NCBI GenBank assembly: GCA_009780515.1 | Contig: WQZX01000006.1 | Location: forward strand, 21,492-85,491 | DNA length: 64,000 nt | From: Nocardioidaceae bacterium | GTDB lineage: Bacteria > Actinomycetota > Actinomycetes > Propionibacteriales > Nocardioidaceae | Direction of reading: 5' to 3' | Shown: positions 1 to 9,720 of the stretch, one piece after another | How positions within the stretch are numbered: the stretch's first letter is position 1 | How the letters are laid out: each line of letters starts with the position of its first letter | Program-made: the position numbers and the translations under genes | The notes under the pieces: generated by a model | The model's input: the letters and a program-made list of their open reading frames with translations, nothing else | What the model was told of the DNA's origin: nothing | The model's database searches: none

Positions 1-852
<852 letters not shown>

Positions 853-876
853 CCCCGTCGACGTACGGATCGCTGG

Positions 877-882
877 CTAGAC
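877..882 (+). promoter_or_regulatory. Candidate -10 box (TAGACT) upstream of yajC
   Basis: TAGACT lies in the short gap after ruvB and would start an mRNA near position 890, giving a leader of about 50 nt before the yajC GTG. No convincing -35 hexamer was seen. This is motif matching only. Confidence 0.35.
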
Positions 883-939
883 TTGCGCGTCGGTCCGACC
901 GCCGACGTAGAAGTCCAACCCAGGAAGAGGTCCTCGTTC

Positions 940-1353
940 GTGAAGCAGATCGTGCCGTGGCTCTGGATCCTTGCGATCGCGATCGTCTTCTGGCTCCTCT
1001 TCGTGCGGCCCGCGAGCCGTCGGCAGGCCGAGACGGCGAAGCTCCAGCGCAGCATCGAGGTCGGTGACGAGGTCGTCCTGACCTCGGGCGTCTTCGGGAG
1101 GGTCGTGGAGCTCACCGACGACCACGTCGGCGTCGAGATCGCCGCGGGCGTCGTGATCCGGGTGCTCCGGGGCGCGATCGGCTCCAAGCTCGACCGCGAC
1201 GCCGAGCGCGCCGACGACCAGACCGACGACCAGACCGACGACCAGACCGACGACCAGACCGACGAGGGCGGCGACACGCCCGCAGCCGCCGACGACACGG
1301 CCGCGACGGCCGACACCACCGACGACCCCGACGTCGTCGACGGAGAGGACTGA
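940..1353 (+). CDS. yajC: Preprotein translocase subunit YajC
   Basis: YajC is the small single-span membrane subunit of the SecDF-YajC complex that assists Sec-dependent export. The GTG at 940 was chosen because an AGGAAGAGG ribosome site sits about 10 nt upstream and the protein then begins with the usual short N-terminus and one membrane helix (residues about 5-22, ending FVRP). The YajC core (GDEVVLTSGVFGRV) follows. A TTG at 883 is an in-frame alternative but would place an odd hydrophilic extension before the helix. The acidic tail carries four exact DDQT repeats. The product is about 137 aa. secD starts 4 nt downstream, so the three genes form one operon. Confidence 0.93.
   Translation: MKQIVPWLWILAIAIVFWLLFVRPASRRQAETAKLQRSIEVGDEVVLTSGVFGRVVELTDDHVGVEIAAGVVIRVLRGAIGSKLDRDAERADDQTDDQTDDQTDDQTDEGGDTPAAADDTAATADTTDDPDVVDGED
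1213..1260 (+). repeat. Four tandem 12-bp units encoding DDQT in yajC
   Basis: Four consecutive identical copies of gacgaccagacc lie in frame and encode DDQT four times in the disordered acidic tail of YajC. Because the copies are exact, the number is likely to vary between strains by slippage. A functional effect is not evident. Confidence 0.9.
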
Positions 1354-1357
1354 ACCC

Positions 1358-3181
1358 ATGGCGGCCCGACGCCCCCGACCCGGTCGGACCCTTGTGATCT
1401 TCTTCCTCGGCATCGCCGTGCTCTACGGACTCGTGGCCCTGGCCGGGATCTCCGGCAACGGCAAGGGCTCCACGTGGAAGCCCGCGCTCGGCCTCGACCT
1501 CGAGGGCGGCACCCAGATCACCCTGCGGGCGACGAAGACGCCGACCAAGGCCAACCTCGACGAGGCCCAGCGGATCATCGACCAGCGCATCAACAGCTCG
1601 GGCGTCTCCGAGGCGACGGTCACCACCCAGGGCAACTCCGACATCGTGGTGTCGATCCCGAAGTCGACCAGCAACGCCGACCAGCTCGAGGCGACCGCCA
1701 AGCGCCAGGCCGTGCTGCGGTTCCGCCTCGTCGCCTGTGGTCCGAACGGCGGCGACCCGTGCTCCTCGGCCGTGAGCCAGGGGGCGGGACAGTCCGCCGG
1801 AGCGCCGGTTGCGCCCACCGCGCCGGCCGGCAACCCGCGGCCCGCGCCTGCTTTCGGCAAGGTCGCGGGCAAGCCGAAGAAGCCGTCGGCGACCACGACT
1901 GCGAAGTCCTCCGCACCGAAGGCGACCACGAGCGCTCAGCCCAAGGCGACGTCGTCCGCCTCCGCGCCGGCAACGGCAGGTGCCGGCACGACGTCGGGCT
2001 CCAGCTCCGATCCGAACTCGGCGCAGGCGGCGATGGCGTGGGCCGCATCCCCTGATGCTGCCTCGATCGCCGCCTTCCAGAAGTACACCTGCAACAACGA
2101 CGGTGTCCTGCTCGGATCCGACGGCAAGCCCGCCAACCTGCCCGACGTGCCCTCCAAGCCGCTGATCACCTGCGGCGCGCCCGGCACCGACTCGGCCGGG
2201 GGGCCGTACCTCCTGTCCCCGTCGGTCGTCGAGGGCCGCGAGCTCACCGACGCGTCGGCCGGCATCCCGACGGGCCAGCTCGGGTGGGTCGTCAACCTGA
2301 CCATGGGCAACGACACGAGCAAGGCGTACCCGCCCGGCAGCCCCGGCGCCCAGGACGACTTCGCCACGATCAGCGGCAAGCTGCACGGCACCAACAAGCA
2401 GTTCGCCATCGTGCTCGACGGCAAGGTGATCTCGGCCCCCACGTTCAACGCCGTGATCAACGACGGCAAGTCGCAGATCTCCGGCAGCTTCAGCGAGACG
2501 TCCGCGACCTCGCTCGCCACCAGCCTCAAGTACGGCGCCCTGCCGATCGCCTTCGGGCAGCCGACGGTCGTCACGGTGGGTCCGTCCCTCGCGGGCAACC
2601 AGCTGCACGCGGGCATGCTGGCCGGGGCGATCGGTCTCGCCCTGGTCATGCTCTACTGCCTGCTCTACTACCGCGGCCTCGGTGGCGTCGTGGTCGCGTC
2701 GCTGTTCGTGGCGGCGTCCATCACCTACGCGATGGTGCTGCTGCTCGGCCAGACGGCCGGCTTCACGCTCACGCTGCCCGGCATCGCGGGTCTGATCATC
2801 GCCGTCGGCATCACAGCGGACTCGTTCGTCATCTTCTTCGAACGCATGCGTGACGAGATGCGTGAAGGCAAGTCGATGCGGGTCGCGGTCGAGTCCGGCT
2901 GGCACCGCGCTCGCATCACGCGACTCGCCGCGAACACGGTCTCGGTGCTCTCGGCCCTGGTCCTCTACATCTTCGCCAGCGGCGAGGTGAAGGGCTTCGG
3001 TTTCGCGCTCGGCCTCTCGACCATCGTCGACCTCGCCGTGCTGTTCTGGTTCACCAAGCCGATGGTGTCCTACCTCGCGCAGTTCAAGGCGTTCAACTCC
3101 GGCCGCAAGTGGTCCGGCCTCAGCAAGGAGACCCTCGGCATGGACTCGCCGCGAACCCGCACCGCAGGAGGGGAGGCCTGA
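1358..3181 (+). CDS. secD: Protein translocase subunit SecD
   Basis: SecD is a proton-driven membrane component that pulls translocating proteins out on the extracellular face, working with SecF and YajC. The 607-residue product has an N-terminal membrane helix (about 12-31), the family motif GLDLEGGTQI near 44-53, a large extracytoplasmic domain, and a five-helix C-terminal bundle (about 425-590) containing GITADSFVIFFERMRDE, the conserved SecD motif. The extracytoplasmic domain is interrupted at about 145-220 by a low-complexity Pro/Ala/Thr/Ser/Lys stretch, as is common in actinobacteria. The stop overlaps the secF start by one base, implying translational coupling. Confidence 0.97.
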   Translation: MAARRPRPGRTLVIFFLGIAVLYGLVALAGISGNGKGSTWKPALGLDLEGGTQITLRATKTPTKANLDEAQRIIDQRINSSGVSEATVTTQGNSDIVVSIPKSTSNADQLEATAKRQAVLRFRLVACGPNGGDPCSSAVSQGAGQSAGAPVAPTAPAGNPRPAPAFGKVAGKPKKPSATTTAKSSAPKATTSAQPKATSSASAPATAGAGTTSGSSSDPNSAQAAMAWAASPDAASIAAFQKYTCNNDGVLLGSDGKPANLPDVPSKPLITCGAPGTDSAGGPYLLSPSVVEGRELTDASAGIPTGQLGWVVNLTMGNDTSKAYPPGSPGAQDDFATISGKLHGTNKQFAIVLDGKVISAPTFNAVINDGKSQISGSFSETSATSLATSLKYGALPIAFGQPTVVTVGPSLAGNQLHAGMLAGAIGLALVMLYCLLYYRGLGGVVVASLFVAASITYAMVLLLGQTAGFTLTLPGIAGLIIAVGITADSFVIFFERMRDEMREGKSMRVAVESGWHRARITRLAANTVSVLSALVLYIFASGEVKGFGFALGLSTIVDLAVLFWFTKPMVSYLAQFKAFNSGRKWSGLSKETLGMDSPRTRTAGGEA

Positions 3182-4425
3182 TGGGCAAGATGTCCCGGCT
3201 GGGCAACGACCTCTACCAGGGTCGCAAGTCCATCAACTTCGTCGGCAAGCCATGGCTCTGGTACGCCGTCTCCGTCGTCCTCGTCGCCCTGGCCCTGAGC
3301 GCGATCGCCTTCAAGGGCCTCAACTTCGGCGTCGAGTTCACCGGCGGCTCGTCCATCACGGACAACGTCGGATCCGGCAACGCCACCCAGGCCAACGCGG
3401 ACAAGCTCGCGTCGACGATCGGCGGCGCGTCGATCGCCAATGCGGCGAACCCGACGGTCACGACCGCCGGCGACAAGGCCCTCATCGTCCAGACCCAGAA
3501 CCTGACCACCGCGCAGAACGACGCGGTCGACAAGCTGATCACCCAGCAGTTCCCCCAGGTGCAGGCGAGCGACATCTCCAAGAGCGACATCGGCCCCAGC
3601 TGGGGCAAGGAGGTCGCCGACCGCGCTGGTCTCGGTGTCGCGATCTTCCTGGTGCTGGTGGTCATCTTCATCTGGGCGTACTTCCGAGAATGGAAGATGT
3701 CGGCCGCCGCGATCGTCGCGCTGGTCCACGACTGCGGCCTCACGATCGGCGTCTACGCGCTCTCGGGCTTCGAGGTCACTCCCGCGGCCGTCACCGGCCT
3801 GCTGGCGATCCTGGGCTTCTCCCTCTACGACACGGTGGTCGTCTTCGACAAGATCAAGGAGAACACCACCAAGCTCCGCAAGAAGACCCAGTCGTACGGC
3901 GACGCGGCCAACCTCGCGGTCAACCAGACCCTCGTCCGGTCGATCAACACCTCGATCGTGGCGCTCATCCCGATCGGCGCGATCCTCTGGGTCAGCGCCG
4001 TACAGCTCGGCGCCAGCACGCTGAAGGACCTGGCGCTCGCGCAGTTCGTCGGCATGGGTGCCGGCGTGTACTCCTCGATCATGCTCGCGCCCCGGGTGAT
4101 CGTGCACCTCAAGGGCCGCGAGTCGGAGGTGAAGGCGCAGAACAAGCGTGCGGCGAAGGCCAAGGCGAAGGCCTCGGTCGACCCCTACGCCTCGGTGCCC
4201 GCGTTCGCCGAGGACATGCCGGTCCAGAGCCCCGAGCCCGATGCGCCGGATGCCGGCGAGGACTACCAGGGCTACGAGACGCCGAAGACCCCGCGTCCTG
4301 AGCCGAGGACCTCGCCGATGGGCAAGGGCCGCACGCTGCCCGAGCAGCACCGCCCCGTCGGCGAGAGCAGCTCGTCGGGTCGCAACCAGCCGCAGCGCAA
4401 CACCCGCTCGCAGCGCGGGAAGTAG
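3181..4425 (+). CDS. secF: Protein translocase subunit SecF
   Basis: SecF is the partner of SecD in the export motor. The ATG at 3181 overlaps the secD stop and has a strong GCAGGAGGGG ribosome site. The 414-aa protein has an N-terminal helix (about 33-52), the extracytoplasmic P1 region beginning FGVEFTGGS, and five C-terminal helices carrying the conserved YDTVVVFDKIKEN motif. A charged, Pro/Gln-rich cytoplasmic tail of about 100 residues follows the last helix, longer than in enterobacterial SecF. Assignment is secure from sequence and from the yajC-secD-secF order. Confidence 0.97.
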   Translation: MGKMSRLGNDLYQGRKSINFVGKPWLWYAVSVVLVALALSAIAFKGLNFGVEFTGGSSITDNVGSGNATQANADKLASTIGGASIANAANPTVTTAGDKALIVQTQNLTTAQNDAVDKLITQQFPQVQASDISKSDIGPSWGKEVADRAGLGVAIFLVLVVIFIWAYFREWKMSAAAIVALVHDCGLTIGVYALSGFEVTPAAVTGLLAILGFSLYDTVVVFDKIKENTTKLRKKTQSYGDAANLAVNQTLVRSINTSIVALIPIGAILWVSAVQLGASTLKDLALAQFVGMGAGVYSSIMLAPRVIVHLKGRESEVKAQNKRAAKAKAKASVDPYASVPAFAEDMPVQSPEPDAPDAGEDYQGYETPKTPRPEPRTSPMGKGRTLPEQHRPVGESSSSGRNQPQRNTRSQRGK

Positions 4426-4433
4426 CCCTCGAC

Positions 4434-4979
4434 ATGGTGGCCGACCCGGTGACCGGCGTCCTCGAGCGGCTCGTGCGCGACGTCCCGGACTTCCCCGAGC
4501 CCGGGGTGCTGTTCAAGGACATCATGCCGCTGCTGGCCGACCACGAAGGCTTGCGGACCGTCGTCGACGCGCTGGCCGCGGTCGGTCGCGACCACGCCGG
4601 CGAGGTCGTGGTGGACAAGGTGATCGGGATGGAGTCGCGCGGCTTCATCCTGGGTGCGCCGGTCGCGCTTGCGCTGGGGGTCGGCTTCGTGCCGGCCCGC
4701 AAGCCCGGCAAGCTGCCGGGCGAGCGGCTGTCGGTCTCCTACGCCCTGGAGTACGGCGAGGCCACCCTCGAGATCCAGAAGGACGCCCTGCAGCAGGGCG
4801 AGCGGGTGCTCGTCGTCGACGACGTGCTCGCCACCGGCGGCACCGCCGCCGCCACCGCCGAGCTCGTACGACGGGCGGGCGCCCGGGTGGCCGCGATGGC
4901 GTTCCTCATGGAGCTGTCGTTCCTGCGCGGCCGCGAGGCCGTGGCCGGCGAGCAGGTCACCGCTCTGCTGACGGTCTGA
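4434..4979 (+). CDS. apt: Adenine phosphoribosyltransferase
   Basis: This enzyme salvages adenine by reaction with PRPP to give AMP in the cytoplasm. The 181-residue product has the type I phosphoribosyltransferase fold, with the PRPP-binding loop VLVVDDVLATGGTA at about 124-137 and the Apt signatures FPEPGVLFKDI near the N-terminus and GMESRGFILGAP in the middle. The start lies 8 nt after the secF stop, so it is probably co-transcribed with the sec genes. The apt-rel pairing just after secDF is conserved in actinobacteria and links purine salvage with the stringent response by position. Confidence 0.96.
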   Translation: MVADPVTGVLERLVRDVPDFPEPGVLFKDIMPLLADHEGLRTVVDALAAVGRDHAGEVVVDKVIGMESRGFILGAPVALALGVGFVPARKPGKLPGERLSVSYALEYGEATLEIQKDALQQGERVLVVDDVLATGGTAAATAELVRRAGARVAAMAFLMELSFLRGREAVAGEQVTALLTV

Positions 4980-5026
4980 CCGCCTCCGCTGCCTCACGGG
5001 CCGGTGCCCTCGGCGTGGTGCGTCAC

Positions 5027-5032
5027 TAGACT
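5027..5032 (+). promoter_or_regulatory. -10 box (TAGACT) for a leaderless rel transcript
   Basis: TAGACT is followed by 6 nt and then the rel ATG at 5039, so transcription would begin at or next to the start codon. No ribosome binding site is visible, which fits a leaderless mRNA. Confidence 0.5.
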
Positions 5033-5038
5033 GGACCA

Positions 5039-7303
5039 ATGACCGAGGAACGCACCGCCCCGAGACCCTCGGCGGTGCGTGCCCGGCTGGCTCGGATGGG
5101 CAGCCGCAACAGCGTCAACCCGGTGCTCGAGTCGCTGTTCCGCGCCGTACGCGCCAACCACCCGAAGGCCGATCTCGCGCTCCTCGAGCGTGCGTACACG
5201 ACAGCCGAGCGGCTGCACGGCGATCAGATGCGCAAGAGCGGCGACCCGTACATCACCCACCCGCTCGCCGTCACGACGATCCTGGCCGGCATCGGGATGA
5301 CCGAGACCACGCTGGTGGCCGCCCTCCTGCACGACACGGTCGAGGACACGCCGTACACGCTGGAGCAGTGCCGCAAGGACTTCGGCGACGAGGTGGCACA
5401 GCTCGTCGACGGCGTCACCAAGCTCGACAAGGTCGTGTACGGCGACAGCGCCGACGCCGAGACCATCCGCAAGATGATCGTCGCGATGTCGCGCGACATC
5501 CGGGTGCTCGTGATCAAGCTGGCCGATCGGCTGCACAACATGCGCACCCTGCGGTTCGTGAAGCCGTCCACGCAGGAGCGCAAGGCCCGCGAGACGCTCG
5601 ACATCTACGCCCCGCTGGCCCATCGGCTCGGCATGAACACGATCAAGTGGGAGCTCGAGGACCTCGCGTTCGCGACGCTGCACCCCAAGATCTACGACGA
5701 GATCGTGCGGATGGTCGCCGAGCGGGCGCCGTCGCGCGACAGCTTCCTCGCCGAGGTGATCAACCAGGTCGAGGCCGACCTCCGCGAGGCGAAGATCAAG
5801 GCGACCGTGACCGGTCGGCCGAAGCACTACTATTCGATCTACCAGAAGATGATCGTCGGCGGCCGCGACTTCTCCGACATCTACGACCTGGTCGGCATCC
5901 GCATCCTGGTCGAGCAGGACCGCGACTGCTACGGCGTCCTGGGCGTGCTGCACTCCCGCTGGAACCCGGTCCTGGGCCGGTTCAAGGACTACGTCGCGAT
6001 GCCGAAGTTCAACATGTACCAGTCGCTGCACACGACGGTCATCGGTCCGCAGGGCAAGCCGGTGGAGATGCAGATCCGCACCTTCGCGATGCACCGCCGC
6101 GCGGAGTACGGCGTCGCGGCGCACTGGAAGTACAAGGAGGACGGCCGCAACGGCCAGGACACCGACAAGCGCGGCGACCTGGACGACATGTCGTGGGTGC
6201 GCCAGCTGCTCGACTGGCAGAACGAGGTCGAGGACCCGGGGGAGTTCCTGGAGTCGCTGCGCTTCGAGATCAACCAGACCGAGACCTACGTGTTCACCCC
6301 GCGCGGCGACGTCATCGCGCTGCCGAGCGGCTCGACCCCGGTCGACTTCGCGTACGCCGTACACACCGAGGTCGGGCACCACACCATCGGCGCCCGGGTC
6401 AACGGCCGGCTGGTGCCGCTGGAGTCCCAGCTGGAGAACGGCGACGTGGTCGAGGTCTTCACCTCCAAGGCGCCGACCGCCGGGCCGTCGCAGGACTGGC
6501 TGTCGTTCGTGAAGTCGCAGCGGGCGCGCTCGAAGATCCGCCAGTGGTTCACCAAGGAGCGTCGCGAGGAGGCGATCGACCACGGCAAGGACGCGATCGC
6601 CAAGCTGATGCGCAAGGAGGGCCTGCCGCTCAAGCGCCTGCTGTCGCACGACTCGCTGTCCCAGGCCGCCGAGCAGTTCAAGCTCGCCGACGTCTCCGCC
6701 CTGTACGCCGCCGTCGGCGAGGGCAACCTGGGTGCGCAGACGGTGGTCCGCAAGGTCATCGAGATGCACGGCGGCGACCAGGGCGCGCAGGAGGATCTCG
6801 CCGAGGCCGTCACGATCACCGGCCGGCGCGGTCGTCCACGGGTCGCGAGCGGCGGCGACGTCGGGGTCATCGTCAAGGGTGCGCCGGACGTCTGGGTGAA
6901 GCTCGCGAAGTGCTGCACCCCCGTCCCTCCCGACGACATCCTGGGCTTCGTGACCAAGGGCGGTGGAGTCTCGGTGCACCGCAAGGACTGCACCAACGCC
7001 GCCAGCCTGCTCGGTCAGCCCGAGAAGGTCCTCGACGTCGAGTGGGCGCCCACCGGCCAGTCGACGTTCCTGGTCAACATCCAGGTCGAGGCGCTGGACC
7101 GCTCCCGGCTGCTCTCGGACATCACGCTGGTGCTCTCCGACGCCCACCTGAGCCTGATCTCGGCCAACCTCGCCACCTCCCGCGACCGGGTCGCCAAGAT
7201 CCGGTTCACCTTCGAGATGGCCGACTCCAAGCACCTCGACAACGTGCTGAACGCCGTACGGTCGGTGCCGGGGGTGTTCGACGTCTACCGGGTGACCGCC
7301 TGA
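5039..7303 (+). CDS. rel: Bifunctional (p)ppGpp synthetase/hydrolase Rel
   Basis: Rel makes and degrades the alarmone (p)ppGpp and so controls the stringent response. The 754-aa protein shows the full long-RSH architecture: an N-terminal HD hydrolase domain with HDTVED intact near residue 97; a synthetase domain with [13 protein letters not shown] and the RFKD motif near 313, which marks bifunctional enzymes (monofunctional RelA has ExDD); a TGS domain at about 415-475; the Cys-rich CCTPVPPDD segment near 623; and a C-terminal ACT domain from about 670. The ATG at 5039 follows a TAGACT box by 6 nt. It ends just before the repeat-rich convergent junction with the AbiEi/DUF559 gene. Confidence 0.97.
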   Translation: MTEERTAPRPSAVRARLARMGSRNSVNPVLESLFRAVRANHPKADLALLERAYTTAERLHGDQMRKSGDPYITHPLAVTTILAGIGMTETTLVAALLHDTVEDTPYTLEQCRKDFGDEVAQLVDGVTKLDKVVYGDSADAETIRKMIVAMSRDIRVLVIKLADRLHNMRTLRFVKPSTQERKARETLDIYAPLAHRLGMNTIKWELEDLAFATLHPKIYDEIVRMVAERAPSRDSFLAEVINQVEADLREAKIKATVTGRPKHYYSIYQKMIVGGRDFSDIYDLVGIRILVEQDRDCYGVLGVLHSRWNPVLGRFKDYVAMPKFNMYQSLHTTVIGPQGKPVEMQIRTFAMHRRAEYGVAAHWKYKEDGRNGQDTDKRGDLDDMSWVRQLLDWQNEVEDPGEFLESLRFEINQTETYVFTPRGDVIALPSGSTPVDFAYAVHTEVGHHTIGARVNGRLVPLESQLENGDVVEVFTSKAPTAGPSQDWLSFVKSQRARSKIRQWFTKERREEAIDHGKDAIAKLMRKEGLPLKRLLSHDSLSQAAEQFKLADVSALYAAVGEGNLGAQTVVRKVIEMHGGDQGAQEDLAEAVTITGRRGRPRVASGGDVGVIVKGAPDVWVKLAKCCTPVPPDDILGFVTKGGGVSVHRKDCTNAASLLGQPEKVLDVEWAPTGQSTFLVNIQVEALDRSRLLSDITLVLSDAHLSLISANLATSRDRVAKIRFTFEMADSKHLDNVLNAVRSVPGVFDVYRVTA

Positions 7304-7308
7304 CCCGC

Positions 7309-7361
7309 GAGGCGTCACCTTTCCACGCCCCAGGCGTCAGGTCTCCACGGTCGAGACGTCA
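7309..7361 (-). repeat. 22-bp repeat array, left copy (2 full units plus a partial)
   Basis: Read on the minus strand, two full 22-bp units (7361-7340, 7339-7318) and a 9-bp partial (7317-7309) begin TGACGtCT or TGACGCCT. Each unit carries a short stem of the form ACGCC-n-GGCGT, followed by a GGAGACC or GGAAAGG type spacer. They are the same family as the array at 8349-8450, but in opposite orientation, and the last unit overlaps the stop codon of the AbiEi/DUF559 gene. The array fills the convergent rel junction and could act as a bidirectional terminator. Confidence 0.8.
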
Positions 7362-8276
7362 CCAACGGCGCGGCGAGTACGTCGGAACCAGCGCGGCCCG
7401 CACCTGCCGGAGCCACTGGTCGAGTCGCGCCGGCGCGAAGTCACCCTTGCGTACGACGATCACCGTCCAGTGATTCTCACGCAGCCACCCCCGGCGGTCC
7501 TCGTCGTGCTGCACCTGCTCCGGCGTCCGTTCGTGCGCATCGAACCCGTCGTACTCGATGCAGACGCGGTGGGCGACGTACGCGAAGTCGAGGCGGTACG
7601 TCGGGACGCCCGCGATCACGATCCAGTGCTGCGGCTCAGGCGCGGGCAGTCCGAAGTCGCGGATCGCGAGGAGCGTCCACGCCTCTCGTGGTGATTCGAG
7701 GCGATCGTCCACCAAGGGGATCAGCTGGCGCAGCTGGATCACGCCGCGACGACCTCGGAAGCGGGCCAGCTGTCCGGCCAGCAGGCGGGGGTCGACGGCG
7801 TGGGCGCGGGCGAGGCCGCAGAGGGCTGCGTACGCCTCGCGGCGCCGGAGGTTGCAGCCGAGATCCAGCGCCGTCCGGACCGGAGTCGTGCAGGCGATGC
7901 CGTCGACGTCGACGACGTCCGTCGCGCGGAGATCACGAGAGCCGCCGCGGCACACGCGCTGGCGGGAGCGTGTGCCACCGCGCAGGACGCAGATCTCGAC
8001 CTGCGGCCCGGTCGCGAGCTCGGCGGTGGTGTAGCAGTCGACCCCGAGCAACCAGGCAGCGGTTCGGTCCACGATCACCTGGTTGGCGCCTACGACCAGC
8101 CGCAGCGCCGCGACGCGGAGATCGAGGGAGTCCTCGACGGTCGCGTCGACGTACACGTTGCGAAGGATGCGGCGTACGCCGCCGTGCGCGAGGAGCCGGT
8201 CGAGTCGTCCCCTGCTCAGGCCGACGTCGGGCAGCTGACGGGTGGTGAACGGGCGACCCGAACCGACGAGTTCCAT
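7359..8276 (-). CDS. AbiEi-type winged-helix plus DUF559 (Vsr/PD-(D/E)XK-like) protein
   Basis: The 305-aa protein combines an N-terminal winged-helix region like AbiEi antitoxins (FTTRQL...RGRLDRLLAHGGVRRI...NVYV, residues about 8-45) with a C-terminal DUF559/Vsr-like nuclease fold (YRLDFAYV...CIEYDG...QVQHDEDRRGWL, about 225-285). Its acidic residues could form a PD-(D/E)XK-type site. The ATG at 8276 was chosen because the upstream in-frame extension runs into the repeat array and looks non-coding. Such proteins are frequent in actinobacteria and are often annotated as type IV antitoxins, but no AbiEii nucleotidyltransferase lies nearby. DNA binding is plausible; nuclease activity and substrate are unknown. 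It sits alone between housekeeping genes, bracketed by repeat arrays, which suggests insertion. Confidence 0.8.
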   Translation of the reverse strand: MELVGSGRPFTTRQLPDVGLSRGRLDRLLAHGGVRRILRNVYVDATVEDSLDLRVAALRLVVGANQVIVDRTAAWLLGVDCYTTAELATGPQVEICVLRGGTRSRQRVCRGGSRDLRATDVVDVDGIACTTPVRTALDLGCNLRRREAYAALCGLARAHAVDPRLLAGQLARFRGRRGVIQLRQLIPLVDDRLESPREAWTLLAIRDFGLPAPEPQHWIVIAGVPTYRLDFAYVAHRVCIEYDGFDAHERTPEQVQHDEDRRGWLRENHWTVIVVRKGDFAPARLDQWLRQVRAALVPTYSPRRW

Positions 8277-8348
8277 GACGTGAGGCTGCCGCGCGGCGGG
8301 ACCAGGAGCCAGGGCCCGGTGCCTGCCTGTGGATAACCCGCGCTCAAG

Positions 8349-8450
8349 TGACGCCTCGGGCGTGCAGACCTGACGCCTCAAGCGTGGAGAGGTGACGCCT
8401 CGGGCGTGCAGACCTGACGCCTCGGGCGTGGAGAGGTGACGCCTCGGTCA
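8349..8450 (+). repeat. 22-bp tandem repeat array, right copy (4 full units plus a partial)
   Basis: Four head-to-tail 22-bp units start at 8349, 8371, 8393 and 8415, with a partial unit from 8437 that runs into the stop codon of the DUF349 gene. All begin TGACGCCTC and contain an ACGCC-TCG-GGCGT mini-hairpin (one copy varies). The unit ends alternate strictly between CAGACC and GAGAGG, so the true period may be 44 bp. Related units in opposite orientation occur at 7309-7361, on the other side of the AbiEi/DUF559 gene. The array lies between two same-strand genes and may limit read-through. Confidence 0.9.
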
Positions 8451-9674
8451 GGAGAAGTCGGCAGAGGCCCGCTTGGCCATCTCCAGGAACGACCGGCGGC
8501 CCTCGAGGTTGTCCTCGAGCTCACGGACCCGCTTGGCGTCACCGGCGGCTCGAGCCTTGTCCAGCTTGGCCTCGGCCTCGGCGATGGCGGCCTCGAGCTT
8601 GGCGACCATGTCGTCGGCACGGGCGGACTTCTCGGGGTCGGTGCGCTTCCACTTGTCGTCCTCGACCTTCCGGATCGCCTGCTCGACGGCACGCATGCGG
8701 CCCTCGAGCTCCTTGATCCGGTCGCGCGGCACCTTGCCGGCGGCGTCCCAGCGGTCGGCGAGGTCGCGGAAGGCGGCCTTGGCGGCGGCGAGGTCGGTGA
8801 CGGGCACGAGCTTCTCGGCCTCGACCAGCAGCTGCTCCTTCACCGTGGCGTTGGCGGCGAACTCCTCGTCGAGCGCGGAGTTGGCGGCGTCGCGTGCGCC
8901 GAAGAAGGTGTCCTGCGCGCCGCGGAAGCGGGCCCAGAGCTGGTCGTCGATGCCCTTGGGCGCCGGGCCGGCGGCCTTCCACTGCCGCATCAGCTCGCGG
9001 TAGCGGCCGGCGGTCGGGCCCCAGTCGGTCGAGTCGGCGATCTTCTCGGCCTCGGTCGCCAAGCGCTCCTTGACCACCTGGGCGTCGGCCCGCTTGGCGT
9101 CCTGCTCGGCGAAGTGCGCCTTGCGCGCCTTGGTGTACGCCGAGCGCGCGGACGAGAACCGCTTCCAGAGCGCGTCGTCCACGGCGCGCTCGAGCCGCGG
9201 CAGCTGCTTCCACTGCTCGAGCAGCTCGCGCAGCCGGTTCGCGCCGCCCCGCCAGTCGCGCCCGCCGGCGATCTTCTCGGCCTCGGCGGCCAGGCGCTCC
9301 TTGGCCTCGCGCGACTCGGTGCTGCGCTGCGCCTTCTCGGCCTTGCGGGTCTCGCGCTGGGTTGCGATCACGGGACCCAGCTCATCGAGGCGTGCCGCGA
9401 GCGCGGCGAGATCGCCGACGGCGTTGGCGTCGGTCACCTGCTCGCGCACGGTCTTGATCGCGGCGGTCGCCTCCTCGGGCGACAGCAGCGCCGACGAGAC
9501 CCGCTTGTGCAGCAGGTCCACCTCGAGCGCGAGCGCGTCGTACCGCTTGGTGTAGAAGGACAGAGCCTCGTCGGCCGTCACGTCCGGCACCTGTCCGACG
9601 GCCCTCTCGCCGTCGCCCGTCTTGACGTAGACGGTGCCGTCAGTGTCGACGCGTCCCCAGTCGGAGGTAGTCAC
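8448..9674 (-). CDS. DUF349 domain protein
   Basis: This 408-aa hydrophilic, mostly helical protein carries several DUF349 repeats of the type AEKI....DW....YRELMRQWKAAG (about residues 115-375). DUF349 proteins are widespread in actinobacteria; a molecular function is not established from sequence. The GTG at 9674 was preferred because a TAGCAT -10 box ends 8 nt upstream, fitting a leaderless start; a TTG at 9683 (MPTVTTSDW) is the alternative. Charged heptads in the middle and C-terminal thirds suggest coiled coil. It is divergent from the metallo-hydrolase gene at 9721, a neighbour pair often kept in this group of bacteria. Confidence 0.85.
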   Translation of the reverse strand: MTTSDWGRVDTDGTVYVKTGDGERAVGQVPDVTADEALSFYTKRYDALALEVDLLHKRVSSALLSPEEATAAIKTVREQVTDANAVGDLAALAARLDELGPVIATQRETRKAEKAQRSTESREAKERLAAEAEKIAGGRDWRGGANRLRELLEQWKQLPRLERAVDDALWKRFSSARSAYTKARKAHFAEQDAKRADAQVVKERLATEAEKIADSTDWGPTAGRYRELMRQWKAAGPAPKGIDDQLWARFRGAQDTFFGARDAANSALDEEFAANATVKEQLLVEAEKLVPVTDLAAAKAAFRDLADRWDAAGKVPRDRIKELEGRMRAVEQAIRKVEDDKWKRTDPEKSARADDMVAKLEAAIAEAEAKLDKARAAGDAKRVRELEDNLEGRRSFLEMAKRASADFS

Positions 9675-9682
9675 AGTGGGCA

Positions 9683-9714
9683 ATGCTAGTGCGACCCGAT
9701 GCGGCCGATAGGCT
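9683..9714. promoter_or_regulatory. Divergent leaderless promoter pair (DUF349 gene / metallo-hydrolase)
   Basis: A minus-strand TAGCAT (9688-9683) lies 8 nt from the GTG of the DUF349 gene, and a plus-strand TAGGCT (9709-9714) lies 6 nt from the GTG at 9721. The 46-bp gap leaves no room for ribosome sites, so both transcripts are probably leaderless. Confidence 0.5.
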
Positions 9715-9720
9715 GGGTCG

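Noticed and set aside
8349..8450. CRISPR array
   Set aside because: Units are contiguous 22-bp tandem repeats without unique spacers, and no cas genes are present.
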